Assembly (NCBI GenBank): GCA_015665415.1
Contig: JADFAE010000007.1
Span: 186,001 to 250,000 of the forward strand
Direction of reading: 5' to 3'
Source: Roseobacter sp.
Lineage (GTDB): Bacteria > Pseudomonadota > Alphaproteobacteria > Rhodobacterales > Rhodobacteraceae
DNA length: 64,000 bases
The number at the start of each line of letters is the position of its first letter. The first letter of the stretch is position 1. A model generated the notes under the pieces. The model saw nothing but the letters and a program-made list of their open reading frames with translations, did no database searches and was not told the DNA's origin. A program made the translations under genes and the position numbers. Positions 25,187 through 34,197 of this stretch are shown here, piece after piece.

Positions 25187-26671
25187 CTACAGGAAGGCAG
25201 TTTCGTCAAAGGAGCGCAATTTCCGACTGTGAAGGCGCTCCAGCGGCATCGACCTGAGCCGCTCCATGGCATTTATCCCGATCTGCAAATGACGCGCAAC
25301 CTGGGTCTGGTAGAAGTCCGAGGCCATGCCAGGCAGCTTGAGCTCGCCGTGCAGCGGTTTGTCCGACACACAAAGCAGCGTGCCGTAGGGGACGCGAAAG
25401 CGATAGCCGTTAGCGGCGATGGTGGCGCTTTCCATATCCAAGGCCACAGCGCGCGACTGACTGAGCCGCTGAACCGGGCCGGATTGATCCCTCAGTTCCC
25501 AATTGCGGTTGTCGATGGTGGCGACGGTACCCGTCCGCATGATGCGCTTGAGGTCATAGCCCTCGTATTTCGTTACTTCGGCCACCGCCTGTTCCAGCGC
25601 GATCTGGATTTCGGCCAGCGCCGGGATCGGGGTCCAGACCGGCAGGTCATCGTCGAGCACGTGATCTTCGCGCAAATAGGCATGGGCAAGTACAAAATCA
25701 CCCAGCGCCTGAGTGTTTCGAAGGCCGGCACAATGGCCCACCATCATCCAGGCATGGGGCCGCAGCACCGCGATGTGATCGGTGGCGGTTTTGGCATTTG
25801 ACGGTCCGACGCCGATATTGACCAGGGTGATGCCTTTGCCGTCGGCCCGTTTCAGGTGATAGGTCGGCATTTGCGGCAGTTTGGCGATCTCCGGGATGAC
25901 GCCCTCGGCCTGCGTGATCTCATGGTTGCCGGTGCTGACAAAGCTGGTGTAGCCAGAATTCGGATCGGCCAGCTGGGCGCGGGCATAGGCTTCGAACTCG
26001 GCGACGTAGAACTGGTAGTTGGTAAAGAGCACGTGGTTCTGGAAATGCTCTGGTGCTGTCGCGGTGTAATGGGCCAGCCGAGCCAAGGAGTAATCGACGC
26101 GCTGGGCGGTGAACAACGACAGCGGCCCGATGCCATCTTCCGCCTGATAGGTGCCATTGACGATGTCGTCATTGGTGGTGGCCAGATCGGGCACATCAAA
26201 GACATCGCGCAGGGTGAAACCGGCCGCACCTTCCTGTGGGACGGTCAGATCCGGGCGTGAAGCGACGGCGAAATGCACCGGGATCGGGGTCTGCGAGGCA
26301 GCGATGGTGACCGGCTGGCCGTGGTTCTTGACCAGCAGGGCAATCTGCTGGGTCAGGTAGTTGCGAAACAGATCCGGCCGCGTCACCGTGGTGGCATAGG
26401 TTCCGGGAGCCGAGACATGGCCAAAGCTGAGACGGCTGTCCACCTGGGCAAAGCTGGAGGTGGTGAAACTGATCTCAGGGTAAAAGGCACGAATGCGCTG
26501 ATCCCCTTTATCTGTTTCGGCCATGCTGCGGATGAACTCATCACAGAGAAAACTGGTCGCCTGTTCGTAAAGCTCTTCCAGCCGCGCCACAGCAGCGGCA
26601 GCATCGGTAAAGCTGTCGGCGGCGGGCGCTTCGGGGTGTTTGATATATGCTGTTGGGGCAATTGGGGTCAT
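25187..26671 (-). CDS. amn: AMP nucleosidase
   Basis: Amn splits AMP into adenine and ribose 5-phosphate. The 494-residue protein has the AMP-nucleosidase N-terminal domain and a C-terminal phosphorylase-like domain with NIGVGPSNAKTATDHIAVLRP, GHCAGLRNTQ and ALDMESATIAANG, the last carrying the base/ribose-binding Met-Glu pair. The length is normal. Its ATG overlaps the ade stop (ATGA), so the product adenine is made by a protein co-translated with adenine deaminase. Confidence 0.96.
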   Translation of the reverse strand: MTPIAPTAYIKHPEAPAADSFTDAAAAVARLEELYEQATSFLCDEFIRSMAETDKGDQRIRAFYPEISFTTSSFAQVDSRLSFGHVSAPGTYATTVTRPDLFRNYLTQQIALLVKNHGQPVTIAASQTPIPVHFAVASRPDLTVPQEGAAGFTLRDVFDVPDLATTNDDIVNGTYQAEDGIGPLSLFTAQRVDYSLARLAHYTATAPEHFQNHVLFTNYQFYVAEFEAYARAQLADPNSGYTSFVSTGNHEITQAEGVIPEIAKLPQMPTYHLKRADGKGITLVNIGVGPSNAKTATDHIAVLRPHAWMMVGHCAGLRNTQALGDFVLAHAYLREDHVLDDDLPVWTPIPALAEIQIALEQAVAEVTKYEGYDLKRIMRTGTVATIDNRNWELRDQSGPVQRLSQSRAVALDMESATIAANGYRFRVPYGTLLCVSDKPLHGELKLPGMASDFYQTQVARHLQIGINAMERLRSMPLERLHSRKLRSFDETAFL

Positions 26672-28470
26672 GTAAGGGGCTCGATCACCGGAATCATCTC
26701 AAAGGAACGCACGTCAACAAGGCCAAGGTCAGAAATCCTGAGTTCCGGGATCACCACCAGGGCCAAAAGGGAATGCTGCATATAGGCATTGTTCAGGGCG
26801 CAACCGCAACTCTCCATTGCATCGACCAGCTTCTGCGCCTTGGCGGCAACCTCGGTGGCGGGGCTGTCGGACATTAATCCGGCAATGGGCAGTTCGACCA
26901 GCGCCAGTTCCTCATCATCGCGGAAGATGGTGATGCCGCCGCCAACTTCGGCCAGGCGATTGGCCGCCAGCGCCATCTGTGCACGATCAGTGCCGACCAC
27001 GATCATGTGATGGCTGTCATGGGCCACGGTCGAGGCCATGGCCATCTTGCCCTGATAGCCAAACCCCGAAACAAAGGCATTGGTGACGTTGCCGGTTGCG
27101 CGGTGGCGTTCCACCAGCGCGATCTGACAGGTCTCGCCTTCGCCTTCGACCAATCCATCGCGCACCGGCAGCTCTGCCTTCAGCGCTTTGGTCGGGGCCT
27201 GGTTTTCCACCATGCCAATCACGTTCGCGGTGACCGCATTGGCGCCCTCTGGGGCCTGGATCTCAAAGTCCTGCGCGCCCAGCTCATGGCCCAGATGCAC
27301 GGTGCCACGGGCATGGTCGGGCCAGTCAAAATGCGGGCAATCCACCGTAATAGAGCCTGAATCCGCGACGATCTGACCGCGCGCCACCACCAGTTCGATG
27401 GGCAGGGTTTTTAGATCTGAGGTCAAGATCACATCGGCGCGCCGCCCCGGTGTGATTGAGCCAATGTCGCGCTCCAGCCCAAAATGAGTGGCGGTGTTGA
27501 TGGTTGCCATCTGCAGGGCGATCAGCGGATCACAGCCGCAGTCGATGGCATGGCGCACCACCCGGTTCATATGGCCGTCGTTGACCAGGGTGCCCGAGTG
27601 GCTGTCGTCCGTACACAGGATGAAGTTGCGCGGGTCCAGGCCCTTTTCGGTGATGGCGGTGATCTGGGCCTCAACATCGTACCAGGCAGAGCCCAGTCGC
27701 ACCATGGCGCGCATGCCCTGCCGCATTCGGGCAATGGCGTCTGCTTCGCAGGTGCCTTCGTGGTCATCCGCAGGCCCGCCAGCGGCATAGGCGGCAAAAT
27801 TCGGCCCCAGGTCCGGCGAGGCATAATGCCCGCCAACGGTCTTGCCGGCCCGCTGAGTCGCCGCGATCTCCGCTAGCATTTGCGGGTCGGCATTGGCCAC
27901 ACCCGGAAAGTTCATCATCTCGCCCAGACCGATGATCCCGGGCCATTGCATGGCCTCGGCCACGTCCTCGGCGGAGATTTCAAACCCAGTGGTTTCCAGC
28001 CCCGGCGCAGAGGGCGCACAGGAGGGCATCTGGGTGAAGATGTTGACGGGCTGCATCAGCGCTTCGTCATGCATCAGCCGCACACCCTCGAGACCCATCA
28101 CATTGGCGATCTCGTGTGGATCGGTGAACATCGAAGTGGTGCCATGGGGGATCACCGCGCGGGCAAATTCAGCCGGGGTCAGCATGCCGGATTCAATATG
28201 CATATGCGCATCACAGAGGCCTGGCACCATGTAGCGGCCCTTGGCTTCGATCACCTGGGTGTCTGGACCGGTGCAATAGCTCGCGTCAGGGCCGACATAG
28301 GCAATGCGGCCGGATTTGATGGCAATATCATGATTGTCGAGAACTTCACGGGTGTGAACATTGACCCATTTGCCCTGACGGATCACCGTATCGGCGGGCG
28401 CGCGTCCTGCTGCAACATTGATCAAATCGGGGGCGGTGTCGGGCCAGCTGGGGAATGCGATGTCTGTCAT
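26668..28470 (-). CDS. ade: Adenine deaminase
   Basis: Ade converts adenine to hypoxanthine and ammonia. The 600-residue amidohydrolase has the metal-binding CDAHMHIESGMLTP motif, GTTSMFTDPHEIANVMG, and CTDDSHSGTLVNDGHM. The C-terminal SHHMIVVGTD and GGGITIFRDDEELALVELPIAGLMS region is typical. The length is normal. It is first in the ade-amn operon, so AMP can be routed to hypoxanthine through adenine. Confidence 0.96.
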   Translation of the reverse strand: MTDIAFPSWPDTAPDLINVAAGRAPADTVIRQGKWVNVHTREVLDNHDIAIKSGRIAYVGPDASYCTGPDTQVIEAKGRYMVPGLCDAHMHIESGMLTPAEFARAVIPHGTTSMFTDPHEIANVMGLEGVRLMHDEALMQPVNIFTQMPSCAPSAPGLETTGFEISAEDVAEAMQWPGIIGLGEMMNFPGVANADPQMLAEIAATQRAGKTVGGHYASPDLGPNFAAYAAGGPADDHEGTCEADAIARMRQGMRAMVRLGSAWYDVEAQITAITEKGLDPRNFILCTDDSHSGTLVNDGHMNRVVRHAIDCGCDPLIALQMATINTATHFGLERDIGSITPGRRADVILTSDLKTLPIELVVARGQIVADSGSITVDCPHFDWPDHARGTVHLGHELGAQDFEIQAPEGANAVTANVIGMVENQAPTKALKAELPVRDGLVEGEGETCQIALVERHRATGNVTNAFVSGFGYQGKMAMASTVAHDSHHMIVVGTDRAQMALAANRLAEVGGGITIFRDDEELALVELPIAGLMSDSPATEVAAKAQKLVDAMESCGCALNNAYMQHSLLALVVIPELRISDLGLVDVRSFEMIPVIEPLT

Positions 28471-28622
28471 GTGCCAATTGTTATGATTGCGAGGCAGAGT
28501 GCAAGCCCGTACTCTTCGCTCGATCCAGAAAGACCTTATTGATTATCAGAAGGATGACGGGCTGGGCGGCGTGTCGGGAAATTTTGAAAACATCCCTGCA
28601 AGACGAGGATTGGTGGTCGGAA

Positions 28623-29042
28623 ATGAATTACGAAACGGTGGATGCTGACAGCTTTGGCAGATCTTTGAAAGGTATTGGGCTAAACCTGTTGGTGCGCGAT
28701 GTGATGACCGAAACCGCCTTTTTAGAGACTTTTTTTGGGATGAAGGCGCATCAGCCAACCCAGGATTTTGCAATCATTCGCTATGGGGATCAGCTGTTTC
28801 AGCTGCACAGTGATGCCACCTACGGGGCCAATCCTTTGCTGGGGCTATTGCCGGAGACCCCACCGCGTGGCGCAGGTCTCGAGATCCGGCTTTATGACAG
28901 CGACCCTGACCTTGCGGCACAGCGGGCCAAGGCCGCAGGCTATACCATTCTGCAGCAGCCAAGGGACAAACCGCATGGGCTGCGCGAGGCCTATATTCTG
29001 TGTGACAATGGCTATGCCTGGGTGCCCAGTCGTACGAAATAA
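28623..29042 (+). CDS. VOC (glyoxalase/bleomycin-resistance) family protein
   Basis: This protein of about 139 residues has the vicinal-oxygen-chelate fold pattern: LNLLVRDVMTETAFLETFFGM at the start of one module and GLEIRLYDSDPDLAAQRAKAAGYTILQQPRDKPHGLREAYILCDNGYAWVP for the second (segments abbreviated by position, about 16-36 and 83-133). Function is unknown. The start at ATG 28623 fits the family; the frame is open upstream toward ade without similarity. The ribosome binding site is weak. Confidence 0.75.
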   Translation: MNYETVDADSFGRSLKGIGLNLLVRDVMTETAFLETFFGMKAHQPTQDFAIIRYGDQLFQLHSDATYGANPLLGLLPETPPRGAGLEIRLYDSDPDLAAQRAKAAGYTILQQPRDKPHGLREAYILCDNGYAWVPSRTK

Positions 29043-29234
29043 CCCGCCGTCCGCAGTAACCTGGGTTATCGTTTTTGGTGTTTGATCGGACTGTTCCAGA
29101 TCATGACCGCCTCGGGTCCCATTGCAGCTCCATTTGTTGCGATGCTGTCGGTCATTGCGTTTTTATGGCCGTCCTGCGGACCATCCTGATCACACGCTGG
29201 CTTGCTGCGCAGGCCAACAGGGAGCGGCAGAAGT

Positions 29235-30143
29235 CTAGGGCTTGAACCCTTCGGGCCAGTCTTGGCTGCCATAGCTTTCCTGCGCCATTTCCTGCCGTAG
29301 CCAATTGGCAAAGGCGCGGGCACTGGGGGAGTGTTCCGCCTGTGCGGCGGTCAGTAGATAATAGGCCTCTGGCACGGGAACGCGATGGGCAAAAGGGGCG
29401 ATCAGGCGCCCCTGCCGGATCAATTCGCCCACCATGATGTCATGCCCCATCCCAACCCCGGCCCCGGCCATCACGGCAGGCAGGCAGGCCATATAGGTGG
29501 TGGCATAGGTCACAGGCGGGTTGTTGGGCCAGGGCAGGCCCTGATCCTCTGCCCAGGCAGGGAAATTGGCCATCAGGTTGGCACAGTCGAACAACCGGTG
29601 TTGGTGCAACTCTTCCAGCGCCACCTCATAGCCCGGGGCGCAGACCGGGTAATAGTGATCACGGTGCAGCAGTTCGCCACGCACCGTATCCGCCAGTCCC
29701 AATGAAAAGCGGATTTCCACATCGGCCCCTTCGGCCATGTCGCGAGGCTCCCAGATCTCAGTCGAGATATTCAGCAATACATCCGGGTGGGCATCGTAGA
29801 ACCGACCCAGCCGGGGCGACAGCCATTGCACTGCAAAGGAAATGTTGGATTGCACCTGGACCACGTTTTTTTGCGGGCCGGAGATGGCGCGGGTGCCATT
29901 GGTCAGGGTCCGAAAGGCCTCGCGCACCACTGGCAGGTAGGTGGATCCTGTTGGCGTCAGCTCCAACACCCTTGGGCGGCGATGAAACAGGGTTTTCCCC
30001 AAATGCGATTCCAATCCCTTGATCTGCTGTGACACCGCGCTTTGCGTCATGTTGAGATCATGCGCCGCGCCGGTGAAGGACAGGTGCCTGGCTGCGGCCT
30101 CGAAAGTACGCAGCCAGCCAAGAGGAGGGAGAGAATTTTTCAT
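29235..30143 (-). CDS. LysR-family transcriptional regulator (GcvA-like)
   Basis: This 302-residue regulator has an N-terminal winged helix-turn-helix (LRTFEAAARHLSFTGAAHDL, TQSAVSQQIKGLE, FHRRPRVLELT) and a substrate-binding-like effector domain. The TQSAVSQQIK helix resembles the GcvA group. It is divergent from the class II aldolase gene with 128 bp between start codons, the classic arrangement for a LysR protein that controls its neighbour. Confidence 0.92.
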   Translation of the reverse strand: MKNSLPPLGWLRTFEAAARHLSFTGAAHDLNMTQSAVSQQIKGLESHLGKTLFHRRPRVLELTPTGSTYLPVVREAFRTLTNGTRAISGPQKNVVQVQSNISFAVQWLSPRLGRFYDAHPDVLLNISTEIWEPRDMAEGADVEIRFSLGLADTVRGELLHRDHYYPVCAPGYEVALEELHQHRLFDCANLMANFPAWAEDQGLPWPNNPPVTYATTYMACLPAVMAGAGVGMGHDIMVGELIRQGRLIAPFAHRVPVPEAYYLLTAAQAEHSPSARAFANWLRQEMAQESYGSQDWPEGFKP

Positions 30144-30271
30144 CGCATAAGTTTGCCATAAGCTGTGCTAATGGCAAGCCGGCATTTTTTTCGCTGGTCA
30201 AAAAGGTCTTTGCGGCTCAGGTTTTGGGCAATCGAAAAAACGCCTAATTGCATGACCCAAGGAGCCCGAAG

Positions 30272-31027
30272 ATGAGCGTCACCGAACTGCGTCCCAATAT
30301 TGATCACTGGCAGGAGCGCGTGGATATGGCGGCCAGTTTCCGCTGGGTGGAACGGCTCAACATGCACGAAGGTGTGGCCAATCATTTCAGCCTGGCGGTG
30401 AACGACGACGGCTCTCAGTTTCTGATGAACCCCAACCAGATGCATTTTGCCCGCATCACCGCCTCGAATCTGCTTCTGCTGGACGCCAATGATCCCGAGA
30501 CCATGGACAAGCCCGGCGCGCCGGATCCCACCGCCTGGGGGTTGCATGGCTCGATCCATCGGCTGTGCCCGCAGGCGCGCTGCGTGATGCATGTGCATTC
30601 GATTCATGCCACGGTTCTGGCCTCGCTGGCCGACAGCAGCCTGCCGCCGATCGATCAAAACACCGCCACGTTCTTCAATCGCTATGTGATCGATGTTGGC
30701 TATGGTGGATTGGCCTTTGAGGATGAGGGCGCGCGCTGTGCCGCGATGCTGACGGATCCCAAGCAGAAGGTCATGATCATGGGCAATCACGGCGTGCTGG
30801 TGATCGGCTCTGACCCGGCGGATACCTTGAACCGGCTCTACTATTTTGAGCGCGCTGCCGAGACCTATATCCGGGCGTTGCAGACCGGGCAAAAGCTACG
30901 CATCCTGTCGGATGAGATTGCAGAGAAAACGGCACAAGAGTTGGAAGACTACCCATCGCAGGCCGAGGCGCATCTGCGCGAGATCAAGCTGATCCTGGAC
31001 GAAGAAGGGTCCACCTACGCGACATAG
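30272..31027 (+). CDS. Class II aldolase/adducin-family protein
   Basis: This 251-residue zinc enzyme belongs to the class II aldolase family. HEGVANHFSLAV, MHVHSIHATVLASL (zinc-binding His pair) and MGNHGVLVIG are conserved. Members cleave sugar phosphates or decarboxylate sugar acids; the substrate here is unknown. AAGGAG lies seven bases before ATG 30272. It is first in a rightward group with the PanB-like gene and the hydroxylase, under likely LysR control. Confidence 0.9.
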   Translation: MSVTELRPNIDHWQERVDMAASFRWVERLNMHEGVANHFSLAVNDDGSQFLMNPNQMHFARITASNLLLLDANDPETMDKPGAPDPTAWGLHGSIHRLCPQARCVMHVHSIHATVLASLADSSLPPIDQNTATFFNRYVIDVGYGGLAFEDEGARCAAMLTDPKQKVMIMGNHGVLVIGSDPADTLNRLYYFERAAETYIRALQTGQKLRILSDEIAEKTAQELEDYPSQAEAHLREIKLILDEEGSTYAT

Positions 31028-31153
31028 GCATAATTAGAGCTTGTTTTCAGGTCATTTTGGCTACTCCGATCCTCGGCTGGCGAACCAGTCGAGCCGAAAG
31101 GGATGCCTTATCAACCGGATTACAAGACCTCCGCAGAGAAAGGCCCCATCCAC

Positions 31154-32002
31154 ATGAAACGAATCTATGATTTCAGTCGCACTCCGGCCAGGCGCAACTA
31201 CACGGTTGCCGACCTGAAGGGCCTAAAAGGGTCGGGCACCACGCTGTCGATGGCGAACCCAGGTGATCGGGATCAGATCCGCGCCTGCGTCGATGCAGGC
31301 ATCGATCTTTTGGTTGTCGGTACCGAACAGATGGAGGATGTGCGTGCACTGGCACCAAACCATTTTACCGGGGCCGGATCCAGCTGGGCCCAGTTTGGCA
31401 GCGATGACGAAATCATCGCCCATGCCTTTGAGGCGATGCGGCGCGGGGCCGACATGTACTACACTCTGCGGTCTTTCGACGTGATGGAGCGCATGGCACG
31501 GGAAGGCATTCCGGTGCAAAGCCACATCGGGTTGATCCCGACGTTCAGCCATCACTGTGGCGGCTTGCGTGCCTTTGGTCGCAAGGCAGAAGAGGCGATG
31601 CAGATCTGGACCACCCTAAAACGGATGGAAGATGTGGGCGTTTTTGCCGTCGAGGCTGAATGCATTGCAGAAGAAGTGCTGGAAGCCGTCAATAACATGA
31701 CCTCGGTGGTGACCTTTTCGCTGGGCTCAGGTCTGGGCGGTGATGCAGTCTTTTCCTTTGTCGCCGATGTCTGCGGCGAGGCGAATGAAGAAGACAAGCC
31801 TCCCAAACACGCCCATGCCTTTGGTCAGGTTGGCCGGCTTCACAAGCAGATCCATACCGAGCGAGTCGCGGCCCTGGGCCAGTTTCACCGTGAGGTGACG
31901 GCGGGCAACTTCCCCTATGCGGAGACAAACATCTCCATGCATGCGGGGGAGAAAGAGAAATTCCTGGAGGCACTCGATAAGTGGCAGCCGCTGCATCACT
32001 AG
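31154..32002 (+). CDS. PanB-like (ketopantoate hydroxymethyltransferase superfamily) protein
   Basis: This protein of about 282 residues has the TIM-barrel pattern of 3-methyl-2-oxobutanoate hydroxymethyltransferase. Relevant segments are QSHIGLIPTFSHHCGG, RMEDVGVFAVEAECIAEEV (PanB catalytic Glu region) and FSLGSGLGGDAVF. It is divergent from true PanB and no panC adjoins it, so a different aldol-type reaction on a 2-oxo acid is likely. The start at 31154 begins at the conserved MKRIYDFS; an ATG at 31103 has a GAAAGGG too close to it. It follows the class II aldolase gene. Confidence 0.72.
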   Translation: MKRIYDFSRTPARRNYTVADLKGLKGSGTTLSMANPGDRDQIRACVDAGIDLLVVGTEQMEDVRALAPNHFTGAGSSWAQFGSDDEIIAHAFEAMRRGADMYYTLRSFDVMERMAREGIPVQSHIGLIPTFSHHCGGLRAFGRKAEEAMQIWTTLKRMEDVGVFAVEAECIAEEVLEAVNNMTSVVTFSLGSGLGGDAVFSFVADVCGEANEEDKPPKHAHAFGQVGRLHKQIHTERVAALGQFHREVTAGNFPYAETNISMHAGEKEKFLEALDKWQPLHH

Positions 32003-32062
32003 TAAGCAACCTTTGAGACGAATGGAGACGGTCCCAGGCAAGGTCCGTAGGGAGAAAGCAAG

Positions 32063-33100
32063 ATGACAGATATCACCCCCGAATTTGACCAGGGCAATTC
32101 GGCATCGGGGCAAGCACCCGAGCAAATGCAGGATATGGGGCGGGATTGGAATTATCACCCGGATTTGCCGCTGCAAAATCCTTCGGTGTTTCAATGGCCA
32201 CCCAACCCGGGTTTTCTATTCCGATGGCTGATGCGCAATTGGCTGACGCTCAGCGAGCGGGTGCTGATATTGGGGTTGGCCGTGGTGCTGTGGTGGTTCT
32301 TTTATCCCTCGCTTGAGACCGCGCAGAGCTTTGCCTTGGGTTGGATCGCGCAGATCTGGCTGGTGAATTTTGTGATGATCTTTGTCGTTGCCGGGGGGCT
32401 GCACTGGTATTTCTATATGCGCAAGGGCCAGGGCAAAAAGCTCAAGTTCGAGCGCCGGGAGCAGGGCCGCAACAACAAGCTGTGGGATTTCAGCGATCAG
32501 GTGAAGGACAATATGTTCTGGTCGCTGGGCTCAGGTGTCTTGCAACTGACCCTGTTTCAGGTTGTGACCATGTGGCTGATGGCCAATGGCTATACGCCGG
32601 TGATTACATTCACGCAAAACCCGATCTGGTTCCTGGCTTTTCTGGTGATCATACCGATGTGGTCGGCCTTTCATTTCTACTGGGTGCATCGGCTGCTGCA
32701 TCAGCCGTTTCTGTACAGGCGCGTGCATTCCCTGCATCACCGCAACGTCAATATCGGTCCCTGGTCCGGGTTTTCCATGCACCCGGTGGAGCATTTTATC
32801 TACCTGACCACGCTGTGCATCCACTGGGTTGTGGCAAGCCATCCGATCCATCTCTACTTTCACATCGTGTTCCAGGGGCCGGGTGCGGCGATGACCCATA
32901 CCGGCTATGAAGACCTGTTGGTCAAGGACAAGCGCTGGTTGGCGCTGGGCACCTTTTATCACCAGCTGCATCACCGCTATTATGAGTGCAACTACGGCAA
33001 CCAGGAGATGCCCTGGGACCGCTGGTTTGGCACCTTCCATGATGGCAGCGCAGAGGCCACCGCCGAAACCCGCGCCCGCAAAAAGCGGATGTTTGGATAG
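32063..33100 (+). CDS. Sterol desaturase / fatty acid hydroxylase family protein
   Basis: This 345-residue membrane protein has the di-iron His motifs of the family: HFYWVHRLLH, HSLHHRNVN and HQLHHRYYECNYG. Several hydrophobic segments precede them (VLILGLAVVLWWFF, LVNFVMIFVVAGGL). Members hydroxylate or desaturate lipids. It lies 60 bp after the PanB-like gene and may belong to the same transcript, although its biochemical link to an aldolase cluster is not obvious. Confidence 0.9.
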   Translation: MTDITPEFDQGNSASGQAPEQMQDMGRDWNYHPDLPLQNPSVFQWPPNPGFLFRWLMRNWLTLSERVLILGLAVVLWWFFYPSLETAQSFALGWIAQIWLVNFVMIFVVAGGLHWYFYMRKGQGKKLKFERREQGRNNKLWDFSDQVKDNMFWSLGSGVLQLTLFQVVTMWLMANGYTPVITFTQNPIWFLAFLVIIPMWSAFHFYWVHRLLHQPFLYRRVHSLHHRNVNIGPWSGFSMHPVEHFIYLTTLCIHWVVASHPIHLYFHIVFQGPGAAMTHTGYEDLLVKDKRWLALGTFYHQLHHRYYECNYGNQEMPWDRWFGTFHDGSAEATAETRARKKRMFG

Positions 33101-33162
33101 GTCCCGGCGATGAGCCCCTGCCGGGCGGCGGCTCATCGTGTCACAGGGGCCGAGGGCACCGC

Positions 33163-34131
33163 TTACCCCGCCTCAAACCGCATCTGTCGTGGGGTGGCCC
33201 CAAATTCCTGTCGATAGGCGCGGGTCATGGCGCTGGGGTCCTCGTATCCTGCGCGCAGGGCGATCTCGGCCACGCTCAGTTCTGTCTCTAACACAAGCTT
33301 TCTGGCCTGTATCAGCCGTAAACGCCGGTAGATCGCCTGTGGCGTGGCCCCCAATTGCGCCTTCATACGTTGTTCCAGATCTTTGCGGTTGCGGCCCACC
33401 TGGCGGGCGATCTCAACAATGCTCAGGGGGGTCTCGATGTTGGATTGCATCAGCCCCAGTGCGCGCGCGACAGAGCCACTGCGGGCCAACCCGCCGCTGG
33501 TTGGCGTAGCCTGGGCCCCACCTATTTCCGGGCTCATGAACAGGGCGGCAACCTCAAGTCGCAGCGCCTGCCCCTGGGTCTGACCAATAAGCTCCATCAT
33601 CAGGTCAAAGGCGGCCAGCGCGCCGGAACAGGTGATGCGATTGCCGTCCTGCACATGGCGCAGACGTTTGGCCTGGACCTGGGGGAAATCCTCGGCAAAG
33701 CCCGGCAGTTCTTCCCAGTGGATGGTGGCGCGTCGTCCGTCCAGCAATCCGGCGGCGGCCAGCAACCAGGCCCCGGCATCAAAGCCGGCCATCACCTGAT
33801 AGCGGCTGGCCCCGGCCCGCAATCCGCGCAGCACATCCTGATTGGCAAAGCGCTGGTAGCGATAGCTGGGCAAGGCAATCAGCATATCCCCCCGGCAAGC
33901 AGACAATTTTGCATGTGGACGGACCTCCATTCCGGCAGAAGATGTGGCAGAGCCGCCATCCACCGTCAGAAACCGCCAGGCATAGAGATCACGCCCGGCC
34001 AGGGTATTGGCGGCGCGCATTGGCTCGACCGTGTTGGCCAGGCAGTGACCGGAGAAATCGTCAAACAACAGCAGATCCACCTGCTGCACTGCGGCGTGAT
34101 CTTTTACCCAATCTTGCATGAAAACGTCCAT
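33163..34131 (-). CDS. GlxA-type AraC-family regulator
   Basis: This 322-residue regulator has an N-terminal DJ-1/PfpI-like domain (VDLLLFDDFSGHCLANTVEPMRAAN, then AGFDAGAWLLAAAGLLDGRRATIHW, split here by position about 18-42 and 115-140) and a C-terminal AraC helix-turn-helix pair (LSIVEIARQVGRNRKDLEQRMK and LSVAEIALRAGYEDPSAMTRAYR). Where amidotransferases have a nucleophilic Cys it has Asp, so it is a sensor and not an enzyme. Carnitine regulators such as CdhR belong to this group. It is divergent from the acyl-CoA dehydrogenase operon, 66 bp away. Confidence 0.92.
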   Translation of the reverse strand: MDVFMQDWVKDHAAVQQVDLLLFDDFSGHCLANTVEPMRAANTLAGRDLYAWRFLTVDGGSATSSAGMEVRPHAKLSACRGDMLIALPSYRYQRFANQDVLRGLRAGASRYQVMAGFDAGAWLLAAAGLLDGRRATIHWEELPGFAEDFPQVQAKRLRHVQDGNRITCSGALAAFDLMMELIGQTQGQALRLEVAALFMSPEIGGAQATPTSGGLARSGSVARALGLMQSNIETPLSIVEIARQVGRNRKDLEQRMKAQLGATPQAIYRRLRLIQARKLVLETELSVAEIALRAGYEDPSAMTRAYRQEFGATPRQMRFEAG

Positions 34132-34197
34132 ACCTGCACGAAGTCACTCTAGCCCGGCGCTAGACTGACCTGCAAGAGAAACAGAAGGAATTGCGCG

